From NCBI GenBank assembly GCA_029204225.1, contig CM055100.1, positions 18,588,244-18,652,243 of the forward strand: a stretch of 64,000 nt of DNA. The letters are read 5' to 3'. The stretch comes from Diphasiastrum complanatum (taxonomy: Eukaryota > Streptophyta > Lycopodiopsida > Lycopodiales > Lycopodiaceae). The translations under genes were made by a program, and so were the position numbers. Shown piece after piece: positions 23,310 through 34,865 of the stretch (position 1 is the stretch's first letter; every line of letters starts with the position of its first letter). The notes under the pieces were generated by a model. It had not been told where the DNA came from. It searched no databases and was given only the letters and a program-made list of their open reading frames with translations.

Positions 23310-24992
23310 GAGTATATTGCTTTGGTGGATACGGGCAATACACACTCATTTATTAGCAGTTACATGTCCACCAGGATTTGTGCTACACCTATTTCTGCTA
23401 CACAGTCCCTCAGTGTCGAGGTTGCTAGCTCACATACTTTTATCAGCTCTCAGATGTTTCAGGGCTTGGACTATAGCATTGGTGACTTCTCTGGACAGGC
23501 AGATTTCTATATTATTCCTCTGGAGCGCTATGACATTATTCTTGGTGCAGATTGGTTTTCATCCCTTGGTACTGTTGCTATGGATCTTTCTCAACAGACA
23601 TTGTCTTTTACACATGCTGGTCGGCATCATTTACTTTCTGGTATTGATTCCCAGGGTGACTATCAGTTGGTTACCGGGAAGCAGTTTATGCGTAGCCTGC
23701 CAAAGGCTCAGGGTGCAGCTCTTTTTATCATTCAGAGTACATCAGTTGCTGCTCCTCCTGCTCCATCCATGGGTCCTCTTCCTTAGGTGATTTCTGACTT
23801 ATTGCATCGGTATTCTGTGGTCTTTTCAGAACCTACGTCTCTGCCACCATTATGAGATGTCACCCACCATATTGATCTTATTCCTGGTGCTACCCCACCC
23901 TCTCGTGCTCCATATCGTATGTCTAAAGATGAATGTGATGAGGTCCAGCTCCAAATTGCTTCCCTTTTACGTCAGGGCCTCATTGTTCCTAGCCATCATC
24001 CTTTTGGTGCTCTTGTCCTCCTTGTTGCCAAAAATGATGGAACCAAACGCCTTTGCATTGACTATCGTGCTTTAAACAAGCTGACTATCCGTAATCAGCA
24101 TCCTATACCTCACATGGATGACCTTTTTGATCAGCTTGGCACTTCTTCCATCTTTTCCAAAATTGACTTACGTTCTGGATACTACCAAATTAGGATGTGT
24201 CCTTCTGATGAGCATAAGACTGCATTTTGTACTCATTTGGGTTTTCTTATTTGTGGTGGACGTATTCGTCTTGATCCTCGAAAAGTTCAGGCTATTGAGA
24301 ATTGGCCTGTCCCAACCGATGTTCATTCTGTTCGTATGTTTTTAGGTATGGCAACCCATAAGTATTTTGCCACTGTGACTGCTCCGCTTCATTCGTTACT
24401 AAAGAAGTCTCATGCCTTTGTTTGGACTTCTGAGTGTCAAACTGCTTTTGATGCTTTACGTCATGCCATTGTTTCTGCTACTGTTATGTGTCTTCCCCAG
24501 TTTGATCAGCGTTTTATTGTTGAGACTGATGCTAGTGCTATTGGTTTAGGCGCTCTTCTCCGTCAGTCCAAGTGTGTTATTGCTTATGAGTCTCGTCGTT
24601 TGCGCTCTTATGAGCAACGTTACTCTGTACATGAAAATGAGCTACTTGCTGTCATCCATGCTCTTAAGAAATGGCATCATTATTTGTATCGTGTTCCCTT
24701 TGATATTATTATTGATCATCAGTCTCTCCGTTATCTTTTTTCTCAGCGTGATCTTAGTGATCGTCAATATCGTTGGTTACAATTTTTACACTCTTTTCAT
24801 TTTGATATTTTGTATCGTCCAGGCAAGGCAAACACGGTTGCTGATGCTTTATCTCGTCTTCCTGCATTGTTACATAGTATTGTTGCTTCAGTTCCTTCTT
24901 GGTTTGATGATTTACCGGCCGCATATTTGTCTTGTTCTGACTTTTCTGATGTTTATCATACTCGTCCCCTTTCGTCCTCTCGGAAGTTCTAG
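23310..24992 (+). pseudogene. Gypsy copy 2 protease, RT and RNase H
   Basis: Protease: ALVDTGNTHSFISS at about 23317-23360 and [23 protein letters not shown] and [12 protein letters not shown], but after THLG the sequence jumps to [12 protein letters not shown], so the palm segment with LPFG and YFDD is lost. RNase [33 protein letters not shown] and ADALSRLP. One frame carries TAG at 23784-23786, TGA at 23853-23855 and TAG at 24990-24992; the last aligns with CAG in copy 1. The product would lack polymerase activity even without the stops. Confidence 0.85.
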
Positions 24993-26317
24993 GTTTATAC
25001 TATTGTTGATGATCGTTTATACCACTATGGTGCTTTATGTATTCCCAGTTCTCTTTCCATTCGTCCTCAGTTGTTGTCTGATGCTCATGCTTCCCCTATT
25101 GGTGGCCATTTTGGTTTTCAAAAGTCTTATGCATGTCTTAAAGACAATTTCTATTGGCCATCCATGAAGTCTGAGCTAGCCCATCTTATTCGTGATTGTC
25201 CTTTTTGTGCCCGTAATAAATACTCCTGTGCTAAGTCCGCTGGTTTGCTCCAGAGTTGGCCCATTCCTCATCACCAGTGGACAAATATTTCTATGGACTT
25301 TATCCTTGGTCTTCCTCATACTCGCCATGGTCATGACTCTTGTATGGTGGTGGTAGATCGGTTCTCGAAACAGGCACACTTTATACCGGTCCGCAGTACT
25401 ATTACAGCTGACCTGCATGGTATGCCATGTACTATCCTATCTGATCGGGATAGTAAGTTTACATCTACGTTCTGGTCAGAGCTTATGCGTATTTTGGATG
25501 TACAGCTTCTGATGGGTACTGCTTATCATTCTACTGCTGATGGGCAGACTGAGGTCCTTAATCGGATCCTTGAGGATTACCTTCGACATTTTGTTTCTTC
25601 TTCCGGGAAGGATTGGGACCAACATTTATGTTTGGCAGAGTATAGCTATAATAGCTCTGTTAGTACCAGCACTGGAGTTTCACCTTTCTTATTGGCTCAT
25701 GGGTATGCTCCACTTTTGCCAGGGGTGCCTCTTCCTCCTGATGATACACTAGTTACCATTACTTCTTTTTTATTTGGTGTTCGTGAGTTTATTGCAAAGG
25801 CTACTACTCACTTACAGCATGTTCAGCAGCGCTATCAGACTTCTATTGATCGTCATCGCCGTCATATTGAGTTTCAGGTTGGTGATATGGTTTACCTCCG
25901 GTTACGCTTTGCACGTCATGATGTTATGGGCCTTACTGTATCTTGGATCGCCTCAGCCCTGTTACATACCGGTTACAGTTGCCTGATTCTACACGAGCTT
26001 GTGATATCTTTCATGTTAGCCTGTTACGAGCTGCCATTGAGGATGATGCTCCTCGCGATCTCACATTTCCTACAGAGCCAAATTTGTTCCCTTTTTTGCC
26101 AGCCGCTATCCATCAGGTTCGCCTTCAGTACAGTCGACGTCGCAGGCGGGTTCAATTTTTAGTACAGTGGGATGGTCGTCCTCTTGAGGAGGCCACTTGG
26201 GAGCCTATTGATGTGTTTTATCATACACCATTATTGGCAGATCAGGCTCGAGCCCTCATGGCTTTAGTTCTCTCCTCTACTACAGATGTCATTGTAGATG
26301 TTCTCTCTGCTTCATGA
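24993..26317 (+). pseudogene. Gypsy copy 2 integrase and chromodomain
   Basis: Integrase: GGHFGFQKSYACLKDNFYWP, CPFCARNKY, MDFILGLP, VVVDRFSKQAHFIP, SDRDSKF and TADGQTEVLNRIL. Thirteen codons present in copy 1 are missing after RSTITA, and another small deletion lies near 25920 after RFARH, where the frame changes. The chromodomain ends the ORF with FLVQWDGRPLEEATWEPID. The last stop is at 26317. Confidence 0.85.
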
Positions 26318-26514
26318 TTCGGCTAGCTATGACTATTCTTTATTGTCGTATTTGCTTAGTACTTGCTTTACACGGTTATGATGCTTTTGGGTTATCTGTT
26401 GTGACGACTTATGTCCTCTCCATCAGTATTTCCATTAGTTCGTGATTTTTCAGTATTTAGCATGCTTACATTATTGTTTTAGATAGTCATTATGCTTGCT
26501 AGCCGGTGGAGGGC

Positions 26515-26895
26515 TTTGTTTTTCTGCAAGGGAGAGTTATGGACTTGGCTCATTACATTCGCCGCGTCCATTCTTTTATTGTTATTATGCATAAGCAGGC
26601 CTAAGGGCCCTTTTTATTCATATATTGGCCTTGGGCCCTATTTGGTTATATGTTTAGGACTTGGTCACATTGATTTGGAGTGGGGGTCCTCCTATTGGGA
26701 GGGCGCACTAGTTTCCCTCCAAATCCTTTTCCCCCCCTTTTTTGAATCCTCCATTTGATTCAGGGAGAGGGTATAAGTAGGGCAGCATGGTATTCCTTTA
26801 TTCAGTTTATGATGATTGCTCCTCTTTTATTAAGCATTTTCTTCCTACTTTCTAGCTTAAGTCCCGCTTTCTAGCATAGCTAGTGAATCTTAGCT
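26515..26895 (+). repeat. 3' LTR of gypsy copy 2 (approximate limits)
   Basis: Matches the tail of copy 1: GGGAGAGTTATGGACTTGGCT, TATGCATAAGCAG, GGGCGCAC, and a GGTATAAGTAGG TATA-like box at about 26770. The end is placed where an inverted RT scrap begins. Confidence 0.5.
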
Positions 26896-26970
26896 TGTAA
26901 CTTTACGTAAGTGAGTGACAAGACCTAAAAACATACGAACAACATGAACATCAGTAGGAAGCAGTGCTAG
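26896..26970 (-). pseudogene. Tiny gypsy RT fragment, inverted
   Basis: The minus strand reads LPTDVHVVRMFLGLVTHLRK, the connection just after the RT palm in this gypsy family (compare [16 protein letters not shown] of copy 2). It is about 70 bases long and lies opposite to copy 2, directly against its LTR. Confidence 0.7.
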
Positions 26971-27139
26971 CAGTAGGCAGGTAGGGAAGAAAGAAGGAAG
27001 GGGCAGCAGGACTGGAAAAGGAGGAGGCACAGTTAGCAATGGTTTAGCAGGAAGAGGACAGGTGTAGCGATGGGAGAGATGGATCAGAAGGTGCGAGATG
27101 ATGGAGTAGAGGGGCTGGCCAGGCAGCAATGTATATTTG

Positions 27140-27300
27140 TAGGAGAGAGGGGATGCAGCTCTGGTTGCAAGGAAGAGAAAGAGGAAGGTAGCTATGGCTG
27201 CAAGGGAGGGGAGAGAAAGGGGAAGGCAGCTGTGGCTGCAAGGAAGGGAGAGAGAGGCAGCTATTGCTGCAAGGGAGGGGAAGCAACAAGGGAGACTGCA
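27140..27300. repeat. Purine-rich minisatellite-like repeat
   Basis: Four loosely spaced units of the form (GC/GT)AGCTNTGGCTGCAAGGNAG, 38-50 bases apart, within a G/A-rich tract. No gene is recognised in 26970-27350 apart from this. Confidence 0.6.
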
Positions 27301-27357
27301 AGGAGTGAGAGGAAACAAAAATGGAGATGAAAAATTTCAAATGACAAGGTAGCGTTT

Positions 27358-27600
27358 TGATACCATGTTATGAACTTAATCAAAGATGTTGGTATCCAAT
27401 TTAGCATAAAGCAACAAAAAGCATCCACAAAGCATTCTCCAACTAAGAAAATCGTATGAATATTAATGGCCGCTGATACCTCAGGCAGATCTTCAGCTAA
27501 GATCTCCAAATTGTATAATTCCTCTACAAGAAGCTCAAGACTCCAAAACATGAAAACCTAATAATGAATAGCCTTAGTGACTATTTATACTAAAGTAAAA
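27358..27600 (-). repeat. Copia-type LTR fragment with primer site
   Basis: On the minus strand an LTR end ...CATAACA is followed directly by TGGTATCA (27358-27365), the start of the initiator-Met primer site. TATAAATAG (about 27573-27581, minus) is a candidate promoter about 210 bases upstream of the LTR end. The internal part of the element is gone. The right limit is unknown, at most about 27700. Confidence 0.6.
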
Positions 27601-27714
27601 CTACCTCCCTTCAATTTAGTTGGAGGGAAATGTGAAATTCAAACATCAGGGCCCAAATTAGGAATCATGTAATTAGTGCTCCAAGGCCTGTAAAATGTGA
27701 TAAAAAAAGTGTGT

Positions 27715-27890
27715 AATAATGGTCAAAAGAGACGTATAGAAAATGTGTCCATGACATGTCCATCCAGGTGAAATGACTGTCTCTGAAGAAAGGATTTGGA
27801 TGTATTCAAGACCATGACTTTTGTCTTCTGAAAATTCACCTCATGGCCCCACTTTTTACAAAAGGAATGTTAAGTGTCTAGATGTCCATG
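27715..27890 (-). pseudogene. LINE RT fragment
   Basis: The minus strand reads KKWGHEVNFQKTKVMVLN followed by SFHLDGHVMDTFSI. The NxxKTKVMxF block lies just after the YADD palm in L1-like RTs. One stop precedes it. No YADD or other domains were found nearby. Confidence 0.65.
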
Positions 27891-28077
27891 TTACCCCTCT
27901 ACAAAAGATAATATGTAATACACTCTCAATATGCATACAAACGCATGGATTTCATCAATCTAAAAACCAAATAATTCAGGAGAAAATCCTTACCTCAGTG
28001 GTATTGGGAAAAAGCTCTAAAATACCAGCATGTGTCTTGAAGCAAGCAAAAACCCTCTTGCACAAAGCTGTAACTGC

Positions 28078-28083
<6 letters not shown>

Positions 28084-28153
<70 letters not shown>
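28084..28153. repeat. (GA)n microsatellite
   Basis: About 35 uninterrupted GA units. Confidence 0.97.
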
Positions 28154-28154
<1 letters not shown>

Positions 28155-28392
28155 TCGCTTTCATTAAGCATGTTGAAAATGAGCATCAATGTTTGGATTT
28201 CATAGTCTTAAATATTGGTTTGGAGCATTTAAATAGATATATTGAAATTTGGGAGGTGTTTGGGGGATGGTTCCAATCACTCAGCAGCCTGATAATGACA
28301 TGAAAACCCTTAATCTATAGATCTGCAGCATACCCTAAGGATGTGCTTTTGAGCTGTGACATGGCTATATCTTGCGGAATGGTTTTGAAACA

Positions 28393-31300
28393 GGTGGTCG
28401 TTATGGAACCATAACTCAGCCAGATACATTCACGTTAAGATCAAAACGTAGTGCTCTTAATGCGAGAAGTCCTTCAAGCCAAGAGACAGCTGGCCTGGTT
28501 TCAGATCCCTATCGGAAGGTCAGAGGATTGCTTAAAAATAAAGTAGCTCCTCGCGATGTTTTATCTTTAAGCCCCTCACATGCTACTTGTCAGCGCTACC
28601 CAATTATGTAATTACCTTTCTGATTCTTAACAGCATACTAGGCTTTCATTTTCTCGTGGGTGATAGGTTCGGTTTTAGTCACTTCTTCCTTTTAGTACAC
28701 AAAAAATCTGAAATGAAGAAGTTTTGCATTTAACAGTTTTTAGCCTGTCTGTTTGACTTTTGCAGGTGTACACGTCTGCTTCACGCAGAAGAGGAATTTC
28801 AGGAAACAACCATGCTACTTTATTTACAGAAAGATTGCTACCAGGTTTTCTTGACAACAAGAAGCTGGAGCTCACTGATTCAGGAAGAGCAGTTGACACA
28901 ATAGCTTCTAAGGTCGACAAAACCAGGACAACAGAAGGCAATAAACCTACTTCAAAGGGATTACACAAGGAGAATCCAGCAAAGCTAATGCAAATTATCA
29001 GGAAAGATATTCTAAAATTGGAAAGGTATCTTCCATGGAGCTGCTTTCACTGGTCATGGAGAGAACATCGACTTACATGGAGAAATGGTGCAAGGAAAAG
29101 TAGCACTATCAAGGTCTGAGATTTTTGCTTATTATCCTTTTGATCTCATTAGAGTTTGCACCAATACAAAGTGTTAATCAAGGGATACAAGGTTATGTAT
29201 ATCAATAAAGCAGTTGAATGAGCATGTACAATGAACAGAAGCATTCAAATCTACTTTTATCATCAAAAAATGCAGCGAATGCTGGATAAAAACCACTTTT
29301 GGGAATGCAGCAAATAGTGGATTTGGCCCTGTCAGTGACAACGGGGGGCCTGCCTGTTGGCCCTTTTGGGTGCATTAGGGCCTTCAATAAAAAAATTTGA
29401 AAATTTGGCATTTTTAAAAGCATTTGAAATGCACACATTTTAAATGCTTTTAAAATAACAATTAAACAAATTTGAATGCTGCCATGGATGGATTATGTTC
29501 ATCTCAAGAAGCCAGTTCTCGAGTCAGAAAGTTGTGTACGCATTGGCTTTTTATATTTTGTTGTTGTCTTGTGTAAGATGGTATATGTGGCTGTGGATCA
29601 TTTGTGCTTGACACCATTCTTAAGGCAAGGATAGTTGAGACCATTGACTTAAGTCGAGCTAGTTTGTTGCTGAAGGAAAGCTGTCTTAGCCAAACAGACA
29701 ACCCATGAAGTCAAAAGAATATAGGCTTGAATGAAATATTTTATGCAAGCAATCACAAATTGATAATCCATACTAATAAAGAACCAGTAGGTTGATATTC
29801 AATTTAAAAGATATAACAGGAATAAGCGATTGTACTGATAAGTTTAGGAATATAGATTTTTGACAGCATTTTTCCCCAGTGTGTGGCAACCATAGTACAG
29901 AAAGGAGAGTAGGCTAGTACTCAGATAGTGCAACTGGTAGGCACATCAATAAGAGGATTCTTGCAATTTAATGAAAGCCAGTTGTAGTTCAATTGAGCTT
30001 AGGGCTCACCTGTCAGCTACAGTTTGTACAATGAACTAGCTTATGCCTTGGGAAATGGCTGAGGTCATTTTCATGACTTCTTTAATAACAATCCTCAGCT
30101 ATCCATTCTATTACCTTAAGTCTCTCAATTAACAATGAGCCAGAGCAGTTCTTTGTGGCTATGAAACTCTTTGACTTTCTTGTGCAAATGTTATCTTAGT
30201 TTTTCTTGTCAAGTGAAACTCAAAAAGGTCTTGAAAATGAGCTTTTTACACGCTACACACAAGAGTTCTATTGTTTTCAGAATTTGTGAGCAGTCAACCA
30301 TGTGCTATCTTGTTTAGAGTCTGTCAAAAGCTACCAGACATCTATAAGACTGTTAATACAAATTTTTCTTTTCCATGTCGCTGTCATAACATATTGTGTA
30401 AGAACTGATTGTCTTTGACTGTTTGTTTTCTACTTTGCTGCTAGACATTTTGTAGAAATTTGTAAGGCTACCTAATTCTGCTGATTATAATGTGGGATGG
30501 ATATTTTGATAGTTTCCTTAGATTGCAATTCCAGTGCAAAATCTTTGCATCTTACTCTGTGGCAGCATAGGCTAGAGGTATTGACTTTCCAAAGAGTGGT
30601 GAGGAAAAATACCTGTGGGCCTGTTATAAACTCACTTTTTAATGATCATAGGCATAATGTTTTTCTGAAGGAATTGTGATGTTGTCCAGAAATACTTGAC
30701 CTAATTTCTTGGATCAGATTGGAGTTGAAGTCACAGTGTTGAAGCTGTTAACTCTTGACATCCTTGCTATACTATTTGGTTGTGTTTATGTCCTGAATTA
30801 TGAAGTGGGCTATAGATGAGTCACGACTATCTGACATCTTTTCAGTTGGTTTATATTCTTATAACTTGTGTAGGAACTCGGTACCCAGCTAGAGAAACTT
30901 CATGCCTCGTTGCTTTTGAGCTCAGTCTCCAGAGGTCCAATAGATAAGTGGGAAAGTCGTTCTGGATTCAATGATATACAGTTGCTGGTTTGTTCATGGA
31001 AAAGGTTATATGATGATATGCAAAAGTGGTTGAAAGAGCAGCACAAAGATGTGCAAGGGACTCACATGCTTTATTTCCAAGAGAGGAAAGACCTGCAAAT
31101 CATGTTTCCTGAGCTTTTTACCAACAGCACATCTCCAGTTAGCACAGTTCCAGCTGCTACATTACCTGATGCTACAGTTTATAGAGATCAAAACGATAAC
31201 AATGTATGTGCTGAATCCTTGGAATACACCTCCCCCTAGGTGGCCAACCCTTAGATCTGCTACTTTGTAGTTTTGAACTGTTTTTTATTCAAGCAGTAGA

Positions 31301-31780
31301 GTTAGCTTGTACTATGCTGTCCCCTTTGTGAAGTGTGGTAAGTTTTTAGTAATACATACAAGCTAGGTTACTCTGTTGCTTAATGATCGATGGGCCTAAC
31401 AAAGACTATTTACTATGCTTGTTATCTAGGACCTTGTGGCAATTCGTTCAACGCTCACCCAGCAACAGAGCCAGCTTAAACTTGCAATGATCCGTGAAGC
31501 TCTTGAAAGAGAGCAAAGATACACAATCGCAAGGCTTGCTCAACTAGAAGGAAATGGTTCCATCAGGTCGCACGTTCAAGAGAAAGTAGACAATGAAGAA
31601 ACCATAACCAATTCAGTAGAAAACTCCAATCATCACATGCAGTTAACTGGTCTACAATCTGCAATGATTGCGCCATCTGAACTCTTGCACCGGAATGTCA
31701 ACAAGAACACTAAGTGCAAGGAGATCGTGCAAACAGCTGACACCAATGGAGAATCCACTGACATGTCAGATTCTGACTAA
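28393..31780 (+). CDS. Spliced host gene, 3' part; unknown nuclear protein
   Basis: Four consecutive coding blocks join in frame through GT-AG introns: about 28393-28518, 28766-29113, 30874-31203 and 31430-31780, with a stop at the end. The first block lacks a convincing start, so upstream exons may be missing or lost among repeats. The second exon is basic and then reads IIRKDILKLERYLPW and WSWREHRLTWRNGARKSS; the third continues KELGTQLEKLHASLLL and IDKWESRS. This spacing of Trp/Arg and Leu is reminiscent of the WSD/WHIM helical region of plant DDT-type chromatin proteins, but the resemblance is weak and read by eye. The last exon has a coiled-coil-like run (REALEREQRYTIARLAQLE) and an acidic end. 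No stops or frameshifts occur, unlike everything around it. Confidence 0.65.
29114..30873 (+). other. Large intron of the host gene
   Basis: About 1.76 kb from AAG/GTCTGAG to TGTGTAG/GAACTC. It contains a GC-rich palindromic patch around 29325-29385 (GGCCCTGTCAG and TTAGGGCC) that could be an old MITE scrap. No coding domain was seen. Confidence 0.5.
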
Positions 31781-32869
31781 CAGAAAGAAATCCAGTAATC
31801 TGTGTAAAAATAACACTTTTTGGATGTCTATTAGTAGCAAGTTTACACCTTTTTGTACTTTCTTTTAACTTATTTATGTATTGATGGGCATTTTCTTGAG
31901 AAATATCATGGTGTTCACAATTCTCTTTTTATTGGATTGTAAGGTCAGTTTACTCTCTCTGCTTGTTACTCTTGATCATCTTGACAGAAAACATACTGCA
32001 TGGCTTCCTGTAAAATAGTTGGCAACTACAGTGCTAGAATAAGCTATCCATTGAAGTTTCAGAATGGTGGATCATTACCCCTTTTTAACCAATTTTTGTA
32101 ATTTGACGACTTCTTTATACTAAGTTGTCAAATATGGGGTCCTGTGAAACTTGGAAACTATCAAGATTCTAAGAAAGTTTCTTGATGGATTCTAGAAAAT
32201 GCGTGCCAACTTGATGAAAAGCTCTAGACAAGAAGAGAACAAATGCAGTACACAACCTTATGTTTCTTAGACTATGCATGACATTAATTAACATCCTTAA
32301 TCTCCTTATATAAGGAATTAGCGGCATAGAATGAACTTTTAGTAGATTGGGTTTTAGTATGTTGCTTTGCTGAGTTTGCTCATCTACCATATCTACTAGA
32401 GAATCGAGACTCCAAACGGGAATTTTTCTTCATCAAGTTAGGGATCCGGCAGAGTCTTGAATACTTTCAAAAATGAGAAAAACAAAGTTAGCTATGAATT
32501 TTTAACACTACGGTTGTGAACTGGCCTTAAAATTCACTCTGCTTTATAATTCAAAACTAAGAAGGAAACATCTAGACAAAGAGTTTCATAAGATAGCTTT
32601 TTATGAGGAAAGCAGCAGGAAAGAAACTTCATACCCAAAGTCATTTAGAGCTTATGACAGCCTAGGACTACCGCATGATAATCTGTCAATAAACGTCATG
32701 CCAAAAATTGTACCGGATCTGTGATGTTTGCTTTCCAAGTAAGATCAAATTAACTCCTTACCACGATATAATAATTGGAGAGACTTTTATAAGAAGGTTT
32801 CTTTGTGTTTGAGATAAACATTAGTCGGCAGAATTTGGGACGAAGTCGTGCTACAGCAAGAATTGATTG
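31781..32869. other. 3' flank of host gene; no second gene
   Basis: Contains the probable 3' UTR of the host gene and AT-rich sequence. A CCTTATATAAGG word at about 32304-32315 could be an LTR promoter on the minus strand, but no LTR ends were identified. Confidence 0.35.
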
Positions 32870-32871
32870 AT

Positions 32872-33112
32872 TCTATCAAACCAGACCCTTGGAGACTTGC
32901 TTCAGCCCGTAGAGAACTCTCTGTAACTTGCATACCTTGTGTTCTTGGCCTTGAAGGACGTAACCTTCAGGTTGATAGATATAGATGTCTTCTTGTATAT
33001 GTCCATTCATAAATGTTGTCTGAACATTCAGCTGGTGAACTTTCAGATCTTTGACAGCTGCAATAGCAAGTAATTATCGAATTTACTGAAGTCTTACTAC
33101 TGGACTAAACGT
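32872..33112 (-). pseudogene. Copia RT fragment
   Basis: The minus strand reads TETFSPVVRLQ, two in-frame stops, LLAIAAVKDLKVHQLNVQTT, QEDIYIYQPEGY and LQRVLYGLKQ, the front half of a copia RT. It begins immediately after the end of an RNase H fragment on the same strand, the reverse of the normal order. Confidence 0.8.
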
Positions 33113-33375
33113 CTCAGTGATGATGCTCCTTTGATACAGCTTTTGTGAAGTAATCTATTGCCATTGACTTTGTCCTGCAGTAAAACAATGACACTTCTTT
33201 GCTTTATACTTTTTCTCTAAGGTAGTGCTACCTGATTTCGGTGTGTTTGCTCCGAGAGTGAGATCTTGGGTTTAGAGAGAGTGCTATTGTATTTTGATTA
33301 TCACAATAAATTGTAGTTGAATGTTCTTGAGCAAGGATTGCAAGCAGGTTCCTTAGCCAAATTGCCTCCTTGGCA
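33113..33375 (-). pseudogene. Copia RNase H fragment
   Basis: The minus strand reads AKEAIWLRNLLAILAQEHS, YCDNQNTIALSLNPRSHSRSKH, then REKV and YFTKAVSKEH, the C-terminal end of copia RNase H, with two stops. Confidence 0.8.
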
Positions 33376-33389
33376 ACATTCTGTCAATA

Positions 33390-33466
33390 ATCTGTCACCA
33401 AGAGAAAGAGGAAGAACACACCATCATACTATTACACTAACTAAAAGAGAGTACAATAAACCCTGA

Positions 33467-33505
<39 letters not shown>

Positions 33506-33627
33506 AAAAAAAAAAAACTAGTAGTTGACTATAGACTAGCCTACAACTACTTACAGTTGGTAATAGTTGTCAACAGTAATTCGTAAACAGTAACAAGTTT
33601 ATCATTGGTTTCTAACACTCTCCTTCA
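33390..33627 (-). repeat. 3' LTR remnant with polypurine tract
   Basis: On the minus strand GAAGGAGAG (33618-33626) abuts TGTTAGAAACC, a PPT and LTR start. The LTR includes a (GA)n(A)n tract at 33471-33519. Its other end is not defined. Confidence 0.55.
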
Positions 33628-33659
33628 ATGATAAAATTACATTCTTCTATTCCTAATAA

Positions 33660-34530
33660 GGTACGAAACTTTCAAATTTACATCTACCTAATGACTTAGT
33701 AAAAATATGTATCATTTGAAATATCTATCATTTGATCTTCAAATTTACAAAAAACAAGATCAATGGTTCCATCGAGTATTTTCTCTCGAACAAAGTGATA
33801 ATGTATTTCGATATTTGTAGAACTGGATTTTTTGGCAAGGTGAATGCAGCTTTGGTTGTCGCAAGAAATAGTAGTCGCATGCACCTGTGGTTGATCTAAA
33901 TCAACAAGCAATCTTCGTAGCCATAACGCTTCCTGTGTAGCATTGTTAAGTGCACGATATTTAGCTTTCGTCGAAGATAAGACTACTGTAGGTTGCTTTT
34001 TGCTGCTCCATGAAATTGCAGCTGTACCATAACTGAATGTATGACCACTGGTATATCTTCTATCATCAATATTACCTGCCCAATCAGCATCTGTGTAACC
34101 TACCAACATTTGTGCTTCAGGTTGATCATACTTCAAACCAAAATTCAACGTCCCTCGAATGTACCCGAGAATACGTTTAGCAGACTTCCAGTGTGATCAG
34201 CTGCCTGTAAAAGTAAGCATCTACTTTCTCAGATTCATCATATGTAGTAGGCTTCATGTTGACATCCATCGGTGTACTCAAAGGCTTACAATCCTGTATA
34301 TTGAACTTATAAAGCAAATCTTGGCATACTTGCTTTGTGTAAGAAAGACAACATTTTCCTTTTGCCATACTTTAATGCCAAGACAATAGTGCATCAATCC
34401 TAGATCGCTCATGTCGAAAGCATTGAAAAGATCTGATTTGATTTCATTAATTAAGATCACTTTTAAAAGTGATGGAGAATGCACATCTGAATGGTCTACA
34501 TCCAAACAATGAGCTAGAATCAAGACTAGC
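33660..34530 (-). pseudogene. Copia RT end and RNase H
   Basis: Minus strand: FDMSDLGLMHYCLGIKVW and PLSTPMDVNMKP, ending in YFYRQLI, then an abrupt join to KSAKRILGYIRGTLNFGLKY, so about 30 codons including the TRPDI box are deleted. RNase H follows: YTDADWAGN, SSTKAKYRAL and CDNQSCIHLAKKSS. Only the C-terminal third of pol is left. Confidence 0.8.
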
Positions 34531-34865
34531 TACCAAAATTAGCTTATCTTGGCATTTAACTCCACCTTGGGAACATAAATTTGATCAAATCAACTTTAGA
34601 ACCTTTTAATAAATGTAATAAATGCATAATATCACTCACATATCAAATCTCTAACTTGTCACACAAAATTAATGTCAAGGAAAGTGAAAGATTTCGATTT
34701 TTCATAGATATATAAACATATCCATCTGGGATTTAAGGTTTAGGGTTACCCTTCAACCTTGCTTCAAATAAACCTAACTTCAATACCTAAAATATTCCAT
34801 CAACCCTAGCATTGACCTCAAGATCTTGAGATCCACCAACAAGGCAAAACATGCTAAAAATAATC

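Larger units (their letters stand above)
22480..26895 (+). mobile_element. Ty3/gypsy chromodomain element, copy 2
   Basis: Same family as 3590-6800 but more complete: gag with zinc knuckle, protease, RT, RNase H, integrase, a chromodomain and an LTR-like tail. It begins abruptly in gag next to the LINE end, with no 5' LTR. Several in-frame deletions and C-to-T stops distinguish it from copy 1. Confidence 0.82.

Noticed and set aside
22726-26162. Leu-rich long frames overlapping the gypsy copies
   Set aside because: They are out-of-frame shadows of pol; the hydrophobic bias comes from T-rich codon positions in the true frame.
27998-28077. Possible minus-strand exon between TTCTTGCAG and GTAAGG
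   Set aside because: The splice words are good and one frame is open, but it is 80 bases long, next to a (CT)n tract, with no recognisable domain or partner exon.
29504-29701. Minus-strand ORF in the host-gene intron
   Set aside because: No domain; a chance open frame in AT-rich intron.
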